Origin: Gammaproteobacteria bacterium
GTDB lineage: Bacteria > Pseudomonadota > Gammaproteobacteria > GRL18
Length of the DNA: 59,831 nucleotides
Direction of reading: 5' to 3'
NCBI GenBank assembly: GCA_027012135.1
Contig: JALUZF010000186.1
Coordinates: 1 to 59,831 of the forward strand
In this document: piece after piece, positions 54,637 to 59,831 of the stretch
Layout: every line of letters starts with the position of its first letter
How positions within the stretch are numbered: position 1 is the stretch's first letter
Notes under the pieces: model-generated
Seen by the model: the letters and a program-made list of their open reading frames with translations, nothing else
What the model was told of the DNA's origin: nothing
The model's database searches: none
Position numbers and translations under genes: made by a program

Positions 54637-56202
54637 ATGAAATCAATAGCGGGTTATAAAATTATAAAACTGCTTGCTAAAGGTGGTATGGCTGCTATTT
54701 ATATTGCTGAGCAGCAATCCCTGCAACGCCAGGTTGTCCTTAAGTTTCTTAATCCCAAACTCGATGAATCTATTCAGGAGCGTTTTATTGCCGAAGGCAA
54801 GATTATTGCTTCCCTGGAACATCCCAATATAATTACCGTTTATGATGTTGTCAGTACTGACAAATACAATTTTATTGCCATGGAGTACCTGGAAGGCGGG
54901 GATCTGGATAACCGCATTCTTGAAGGTCTGGATGTCAGTCATGCTCTGGATATTCTGACCAAAATTTCTGCTGCATTACATACTGTCCACAAGCAGGGTA
55001 TTATTCATGGGGACATTAAACCTGCTAATGTTATATTTCGTAAAAACGGCTGTCCCGTACTGACGGATTTTGGTATTTCCTATCAGAGCAAACCCAAACA
55101 GGCCATTCATTCTAATGGTGAAGTTTATGCCAGTCCCAGTTATGCTTCTCCAGAACTGATACAGGGACGACCCTTTGATTACCGTACCGATCTGTACAGC
55201 CTGGGTATTATGATGTATGAAATACTGGTTGGAGAAAAACCCTATCAGGGTGAGTCGGAAATTGAAACCATTGCTAAAAGCATCCAGGATCCAATCCCAA
55301 AACTTCCTGAGAAACTTGATAAGCTGCAGCCGTTATTAGACAGTCTACTGGCTAAATCTGCCGATGACCGCTTATCCGATGCCAAACTGGTCACTCGTTA
55401 TATTGAGCGCTTCTTTAAGGATAATCCGGAATTTAAAAAACAGGGCAATGAAACCAGGTTAATTGATAGTGATGTTGTGGTTGAATACGTGGCCAATAGA
55501 AAGCCGCAAAAAAAACATTCATTTGTGACTCCAACTATTCTAGTATTGATTCTGCTGGCGGTAGTATGGCTTAATAAAAACACCCTTTATGAACAGTTTT
55601 TTAAAGAATCCATTTATCCTCAAAACAATGATTCTGCACAACTTGTACAATCAGATGTTAAGCCTCTCTTAACAACTCCGGTTGTCAAGAAGCCTGATGA
55701 TACTGAATACACAATTCTGGATTCTCTTGAAAACTCGATTTCAAAAAATGAAGCCCTGTTATTGCTGGAACAAAAAGATCAGGAAATTAAACAGGCCAAA
55801 CAGGAACTTGAAAAACAAAAACAGGCACTGCGTAAAAAACAACTTAATCGTAAACGTCAGATTAACAAACTGCTTGCAAAAGGGCAGCAGAGTCTAAAAG
55901 ATTATCACCTGACAACCCCATTAAATGATAATGCCATTTATTATTTTCAGAAAGTTCTGGATATGGATCCAGCTAATAAAAAAGCCGAAAAGGGTATTAA
56001 GGATGTAGTCTATCGCTATGAATTGCTGGCTCGTTCTGAACTGGATAAATACCATTACCAGAAGGCTCAGCAATACATCAGTACCGGTCTGGGTATTGAT
56101 GCTGATAATAAACGACTTAAAGAACTGCAGGCGGAAGCCAATTTACTGAATGAGCCTAAAAGAGTCATAAAAAAAGTCCAAAACTTTTTTAAAAACCTGT
56201 GA
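54637..56202 (+). CDS. Ser/Thr protein kinase with TM helix and TPR-like C terminus
   Basis: A 521-residue paralogue of the preceding kinase. The kinase domain (about 1-260) has the same LAKGGMAAIY loop, HGDIKPANVIF and DFG. A membrane helix (about 298-313) is followed by an extracytoplasmic part: a coiled coil (about 375-415, Lys/Gln/Glu-rich) and TPR-like helical repeats (about 420-505, ALYYFQKVLDMDP-type packing). The repeat part could bind envelope proteins. It lies 112 bp after the first kinase and 78 bp before the FHA gene, indicating duplication and joint use. Confidence 0.87.
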   Translation: MKSIAGYKIIKLLAKGGMAAIYIAEQQSLQRQVVLKFLNPKLDESIQERFIAEGKIIASLEHPNIITVYDVVSTDKYNFIAMEYLEGGDLDNRILEGLDVSHALDILTKISAALHTVHKQGIIHGDIKPANVIFRKNGCPVLTDFGISYQSKPKQAIHSNGEVYASPSYASPELIQGRPFDYRTDLYSLGIMMYEILVGEKPYQGESEIETIAKSIQDPIPKLPEKLDKLQPLLDSLLAKSADDRLSDAKLVTRYIERFFKDNPEFKKQGNETRLIDSDVVVEYVANRKPQKKHSFVTPTILVLILLAVVWLNKNTLYEQFFKESIYPQNNDSAQLVQSDVKPLLTTPVVKKPDDTEYTILDSLENSISKNEALLLLEQKDQEIKQAKQELEKQKQALRKKQLNRKRQINKLLAKGQQSLKDYHLTTPLNDNAIYYFQKVLDMDPANKKAEKGIKDVVYRYELLARSELDKYHYQKAQQYISTGLGIDADNKRLKELQAEANLLNEPKRVIKKVQNFFKNL

Positions 56203-56280
56203 TAATCTGTTGTTTATGGTCTATTATTAACTTAGATAATACCCAATTTAGATTCTTTATAAATGGAGTGCTGAGTACTG

Positions 56281-56745
56281 ATGAGACTGGTATTAAGATT
56301 TGATGGGCAGGATGTTCAGGAATTTGTGCTGGACAAGCAGGACATAACTATTGGGCGTGCTGCCAGTAATGATATAACGATTGATAATCTGGCCATCAGT
56401 GGTCATCATGCTACGGTTTATGCCACTGCTTCAGGTCCCGAACTGGTGGACATGAACAGTACTAATGGTACTTTTGTTAATAACAAAAAAATTAAGCGTC
56501 ATCATTTAAAAGACGGTGATATTATTACCATTGGCAAACATCAAATCGTTTTTTTCAGAGATGCACCATTTTCTACAGCAGGAACAGACACACAAAGCGA
56601 AGCCACCGTCATGATGTCGGCGGATTTTCAACAGCAGTTACAGAAAGAACTGTCTAAAAAGAAACAGCAGGTTCCGGTTAGAACCGTACAGCCCAAACAT
56701 AAGAAAGGATTCTGGGACAGATTAAAGTCATTTTTTGGTATGTAG
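56281..56745 (+). CDS. FHA-domain protein
   Basis: A 154-residue protein with an FHA domain (about 5-95): ITIGRAASNDITI, ISGHHATVY, NSTNGTFVNNKKI and GDIITIGKHQIVF supply the Gly-Arg, Ser-x-His and Asn-Gly motifs that bind phosphothreonine. A basic tail (KHKKGFWDRLKSFFG) may touch the membrane. It probably reads phosphorylation made by the two upstream kinases. Confidence 0.9.
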   Translation: MRLVLRFDGQDVQEFVLDKQDITIGRAASNDITIDNLAISGHHATVYATASGPELVDMNSTNGTFVNNKKIKRHHLKDGDIITIGKHQIVFFRDAPFSTAGTDTQSEATVMMSADFQQQLQKELSKKKQQVPVRTVQPKHKKGFWDRLKSFFGM

Positions 56746-56803
56746 TTCTGGAGTTTAAAACAGGCTATAAAATCCGGGAAAAGTGGATTTAAAAGTGGAC
56801 AAT

Positions 56804-56841
56804 AAAAAAGGCATTATCCAGTTAAGAATAATGCCTTTTTT
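56804..56841. terminator. bidirectional terminator between the FHA gene and sat
   Basis: AAAAAAGGCATTAT (56804-56817) pairs perfectly with ATAATGCCTTTTTT (56828-56841), giving a T-run on both strands between convergent genes. Confidence 0.88.
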
Positions 56842-56861
56842 GATTCAGGAGATTTAGCCTG

Positions 56862-58055
56862 TTACTTTTTAAGGCTTTCGTAATAATCCATTAGAATCTT
56901 GGCCACTTCAGGGCGTGAAAATTCTTTAGGTGGTGCTATACCATTGCCTAACATTTCACGAACCTTGGTACCGGAAAGCAGTACAAAGTCATCTTTGGTA
57001 TGATCAGGTGCTTCACTCATCATAACAACCTTGTTCAGCTTTTTGGAGTAAGCCGTGTGGTCAGCTTTAAAGATTTCGATTTCTAATGCACCTTCTGGCA
57101 CTTCTTCATCAAAAATCTTCTGAGCATCAAAGGCACCATAGTGATCGCCAACACCGGCATGGTCACGACCGATAATAAAATGAGTAGCACCCATGTTCTG
57201 ACGGAACACTGCGTGTAACACACCTTCCTTAGGTCCTGCATACAGCATATCGAAACCGTAACCGGTTACCATCGCACTATTTTCAGGGAAGTATAATTCC
57301 ACCATTTTGCGAATTGCTGCATCACGTACAGGAGCAGGGATGTCGCCGGGCTTAAGCTTACCTAACAGCATATGGATAACCAGACCGTCACAGCCTAAAC
57401 GTTCCATCGCCATGTGACACAGTTCTTCGTGTGCCAGGTGCATTGGGTTACGAGTCTGGAAAGCAACCACTTTTTTCCAGCCGCGTTCAGCAATTTCATT
57501 ACGGATTTCAACTGCAGTACGGAAAGTATCTGGAAATTCAGTCTGAAAGTAGGAAAAGTTCAGAACCTGGATAGGACCGGATAAAACAACCTTACCCTGG
57601 GCAACAAAGGCGTCAACACCTGGGTGCGCTTCATCAGGACTTGGACGATAAACGTTTTGAGTAATTTCCTTGATTTCATCATCCGTGAATTCTTCAACGG
57701 CTTCAACATCCATTACGGCCAGTACCGGATTACCTTCAACATTGGGATCTTTCAGAGCAATACGGTCGCCGGCTTTAACGCCCTGGGCATCCTGCAGCAG
57801 GTTTAAAACCGGAGTGGGCCAGAATAAACCTGAAGTAGTTTTCATGTCACGGGCAACTGAAAGGGCATCCGCCTTGTTCATATAGCCGGTCAGAGGGTTA
57901 AAATAACCACCACCCAGCATAACTGCATTGGCTGCAGTAGCAGAACTGACCAGTACGGAAGGTAAAGATTCAGCTTCTTTCTGTAATGCTTCGTTTTCAG
58001 CAGGGTCGTAAACAAAAAGTGGATTTAGTTCATCAGATCCATGAGGTTTAATCAT
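56862..58055 (-). CDS. sat: ATP sulfurylase (sulfate adenylyltransferase)
   Basis: A 397-residue enzyme interconverting ATP plus sulfate with APS plus pyrophosphate. Motifs seen: QTRNPMHLAHEE (ATP site), GRDHAGVGDHYG and a C-terminal FVLLSGTKVREMLGNG. This homo-oligomeric Sat type, rather than CysDN, is typical of dissimilatory sulfur metabolism; in sulfur oxidisers it makes ATP from APS. Start 58055 (MIKPHGSDELNPLF) is used because GGAG lies about seven bases before it and overlaps closely with the ATG at 58061. No aprAB genes are adjacent. Confidence 0.94.
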   Translation of the reverse strand: MIKPHGSDELNPLFVYDPAENEALQKEAESLPSVLVSSATAANAVMLGGGYFNPLTGYMNKADALSVARDMKTTSGLFWPTPVLNLLQDAQGVKAGDRIALKDPNVEGNPVLAVMDVEAVEEFTDDEIKEITQNVYRPSPDEAHPGVDAFVAQGKVVLSGPIQVLNFSYFQTEFPDTFRTAVEIRNEIAERGWKKVVAFQTRNPMHLAHEELCHMAMERLGCDGLVIHMLLGKLKPGDIPAPVRDAAIRKMVELYFPENSAMVTGYGFDMLYAGPKEGVLHAVFRQNMGATHFIIGRDHAGVGDHYGAFDAQKIFDEEVPEGALEIEIFKADHTAYSKKLNKVVMMSEAPDHTKDDFVLLSGTKVREMLGNGIAPPKEFSRPEVAKILMDYYESLKK

Positions 58056-58224
58056 GTACATTCTCCAAAAGTTAACTCACGCATCGGCTTATCCAATGCG
58101 ACCAGAAATTTATAACCGTGTTAGGGTAGCTTATTTTAGATGGGTTTAGAATTGATATTTGTCAAAATAATAAAAAAGAAGCAAAGCAATCCAAATCACA
58201 TCAAATAATCTGATTAATTTTACC

Positions 58225-58255
58225 AGAAAAAACAGGCATTGTAATCATGCCTGTT
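58225..58255 (-). terminator. hairpin with minus-strand T-run upstream of higB
   Basis: AACAGGCAT (58231-58239) with ATGCCTGTT (58247-58255); the T-run is on the minus strand. It would stop minus-strand transcripts entering the sat promoter region, or simply be a dyad. Confidence 0.4.
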
Positions 58256-58282
58256 GCTCCCAAAATGGGATAATGCTATGAT
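58254..58282 (+). promoter_or_regulatory. candidate higBA promoter
   Basis: TTGCTC (58254-58259), 17 bases, TATGAT (58277-58282). The spacer contains CCC-AAAAT-GGG, a possible HigA site. Transcription would start about at the ATG (58289), which has no ribosome-binding site, so the mRNA may be leaderless. Confidence 0.4.
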
Positions 58283-58288
58283 TTGTTT

Positions 58289-58594
58289 ATGCGAATTATA
58301 GCAAAATCAACGCTCATGAAATTTTGGGAAAGTCGACCAGAATATGCTGATGCAAGGGTGAGCATGACGGAATGGTATAACTATGCAATGAAATCAACCT
58401 GGAAAACACCCCATGACATCAAAGAAAATCTGAAAACGGCCAGCATTCTAAAAAATAACCGGGTTGTATTTAATATCTGTGGCAATAAATACCGAATTGT
58501 TGTCAGAATAGATTATTCATTTCAGATGATGTTGATCCGCTTTGTCGGCACACATGCGCAATACGATAAAATTGAAAATATAGAAGAGATATAA
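58289..58594 (+). CDS. higB: HigB-type mRNA interferase toxin
   Basis: A toxin of about 101 residues of the HigB family (PF09907): MRIIAKSTLMKFWESRPEYADA, TEWYNYAMKSTWKTPHDIK and VVFNICGNKYRIVVRIDY, a RelE-like fold that cuts mRNA at the ribosome. The ATG at 58289 is preferred over the TTG at 58283. The antitoxin gene follows 17 bp later; toxin-first order is typical of HigBA. Confidence 0.88.
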   Translation: MRIIAKSTLMKFWESRPEYADARVSMTEWYNYAMKSTWKTPHDIKENLKTASILKNNRVVFNICGNKYRIVVRIDYSFQMMLIRFVGTHAQYDKIENIEEI

Positions 58595-58611
58595 CAAATA
58601 AGGTTAGAACA

Positions 58612-58968
58612 ATGGCAAGTAGACTCAAGCCCATAAAATCTGATAAAGAGCTTAAGCAGGCGCTGGAACGTATTAATGAGCTCTGGGGGGCAAAATCCAA
58701 AACAGCAGAACGTGATGAGCTGGAAGTCCTGTCTCTGCTGGTGGAAAAATATGAGGAAGAGCATTATCCCATTCCACCCTCCGATCCAGTTGAAGCCATC
58801 AAGTTCATGATGGATCAAAACGGCCTGACACGTACTGATTTACAGGCATTTATTGGCGGCTCAGGCCGTGTGTCAGAAATTCTCAATGGTAAACGGGATC
58901 TGACACTAAGTATGATTAAACGATTACACCATGGGCTAAAAATCCCTTATGATTCATTGATCAATTAA
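58612..58968 (+). CDS. higA: HigA-type antitoxin with Xre-like HTH
   Basis: A 118-residue protein with an N-terminal helical part and a C-terminal HTH (about 65-115: MDQNGLTRTDLQAFIGGSGRVSEILNGKRDLTLSMIKRLH). It neutralises HigB and probably represses the operon. It lies 17 bp after higB. Confidence 0.88.
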   Translation: MASRLKPIKSDKELKQALERINELWGAKSKTAERDELEVLSLLVEKYEEEHYPIPPSDPVEAIKFMMDQNGLTRTDLQAFIGGSGRVSEILNGKRDLTLSMIKRLHHGLKIPYDSLIN

Positions 58969-59008
58969 CCATGGTATGTGTTATTAAAACCATAAAAATT
59001 TCATTTTG

Positions 59009-59737
59009 TCACTTTGTACAGTTTGCCATTAATTTCAACTCCTCAATTGTTAATGGGGGGTGCTTCTTGTGTAGCATTGCATGACAATTAGGACATACAG
59101 GGCGTAAATCATTAATAGGGTCAACTTCATAGCCTCGCCTGATGTCTGATAGCTGAGTCAAGTGGTGCACATGAATAAATCCCTTACCAATCTCACCATA
59201 TACTTTTTCAAAATCAAAATTGCAAACCACACACTGCGCACCATAGTGCTCAATACATTTTGTCCTTGCTATTGGGTTCCTTTCGTATGAGTTAACAATA
59301 ACGGCTTTCTTAATTCCTTCAAATAGGGTTTCTGAATTTTTAAGTTCATCTGGATAATCACTTGTAAACTGCGATTCCATTTTTTTTTCGTGCCGAGATA
59401 TTATAGCTCTAATGCCGTTCAAGTTCCCTCTACCAAGCCCTTCATAATAATCTACATGCTCATTGGCAGCTTTGATTGCATTACGTAGTTTAGCTAACCC
59501 ATAATCAGAAAGTATTTGCGTAAGAAAATAATCAGTGGCTTCTGCATTGTTTGTTCTTGTGTATTTATTACCATCCATCATTTTTTTAAAATTTACTATG
59601 TAATCTGATGCAGATCCTCTATTCATGCCATGTTCATTTTCTAGTATATCAAGAGCATCATTCTTGCTAATTCGACCATGATATACATCCTTTGCGGCTT
59701 GGTATGCTGTCTGTGTCATCTCTGTTGTTATTTTCAT
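59009..59737 (-). CDS. HNH endonuclease (McrA-like)
   Basis: A 242-residue protein with a C-terminal HNH nuclease domain (about 160-235): CVVCNFDFEKVYG, GFIHVHHLTQLS, NDLRPVCPNCHAMLHKKHP. The two CxxC pairs should bind structural zinc and the His-Asn-His set forms the catalytic site. Residues 1-140 form a helical domain of unknown role. It lies next to a toxin-antitoxin pair at the right edge of the window. It may be a modified-DNA restriction enzyme, but this is not shown by sequence. Confidence 0.82.
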   Translation of the reverse strand: MKITTEMTQTAYQAAKDVYHGRISKNDALDILENEHGMNRGSASDYIVNFKKMMDGNKYTRTNNAEATDYFLTQILSDYGLAKLRNAIKAANEHVDYYEGLGRGNLNGIRAIISRHEKKMESQFTSDYPDELKNSETLFEGIKKAVIVNSYERNPIARTKCIEHYGAQCVVCNFDFEKVYGEIGKGFIHVHHLTQLSDIRRGYEVDPINDLRPVCPNCHAMLHKKHPPLTIEELKLMANCTK

Positions 59738-59831
59738 AGAACAAACTTTTTATACATAACATTATTAATCAGCAGCACCAAATTTTGACATCTGCTGAAT
59801 TTTTTGTTGGATAAACCGCTTTCTCGGAGAA

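Noticed and set aside
59769-59805. TCAGCAG/CTGCTGA hairpin with a T-run at the right edge
   Set aside because: No plus-strand gene ends there and the stem is only 7 bp with a long loop; not called a terminator.

Overview
The window looks like the chromosome of a moderately AT-rich gammaproteobacterium, probably a sulfur-metabolising one. Two things suggest this: a complete housekeeping block in gammaproteobacterial order (rimP-nusA-infB-rbfA-truB-rpsO-pnp, 44.2-53.3 kb) and a homo-oligomeric ATP sulfurylase (sat) nearby, with no assimilatory cys genes beside it. The genus cannot be named from the sequence. No rRNA gene, tRNA gene, CRISPR array, complete insertion sequence or prophage was seen.

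0-18 kb is a copper/silver tolerance region. A long operon encodes a CusCBA-type efflux pump whose adaptor carries two fused CusF domains, then a PII-like protein, a CopA P-type ATPase and a CopZ-like chaperone. Behind it come a cysteine-free Fur-family regulator, an HtpX-like protease, a DUF411 protein, a SHOCT membrane protein, a cytochrome c with a His-rich tail and a Met-rich periplasmic protein. A palindrome (AACATTAAAT, two bases, ATTTAATGTT) recurs in four promoter regions here, with a fifth degraded copy, and appears to mark a regulon. A 203-bp MITE sits in the leader of the cus operon. A porin plus di-haem cytochrome c pair follows, behind a perfect FNR/Anr-type site.

17.6-22.4 kb carries signalling genes: a LapG-like cysteine protease, a MerR-family metal sensor whose divergent promoter seems to drive only a very short transcript, and a lipoprotein solute-binding protein paired with a HAMP-GGDEF-EAL protein. 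22.4-32.3 kb is a second metal-efflux operon (CzcI-like protein, CzcCBA-like RND pump, CDF exporter). It ends with a dicarboxylate-symporter/solute-binding fusion whose ribosome-binding site is buried in a hairpin.

32.3-43.6 kb is mixed chromosome: N-formylglutamate amidohydrolase-like enzyme, DUF1624 membrane protein, OprD-like porin, a Gly/Arg-rich exported protein, an OmpR/EnvZ-like two-component pair, an AI-2E family transporter, an unrecognised 931-residue membrane-anchored protein and an HDOD protein. After the translation/RNA-turnover block, 53.5-56.7 kb holds two paralogous Ser/Thr kinases and an FHA protein, followed by convergent sat. The right end has a HigBA-type toxin-antitoxin pair and an HNH endonuclease.

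The strongest unexplained signals are the shared palindromic operator, the MerR promoter with a five-codon ORF and hairpin but no target gene, the lipoprotein/c-di-GMP pair, the SD-sequestering hairpin, and two small mobile or structured repeats (490-692 and about 18900-19070).
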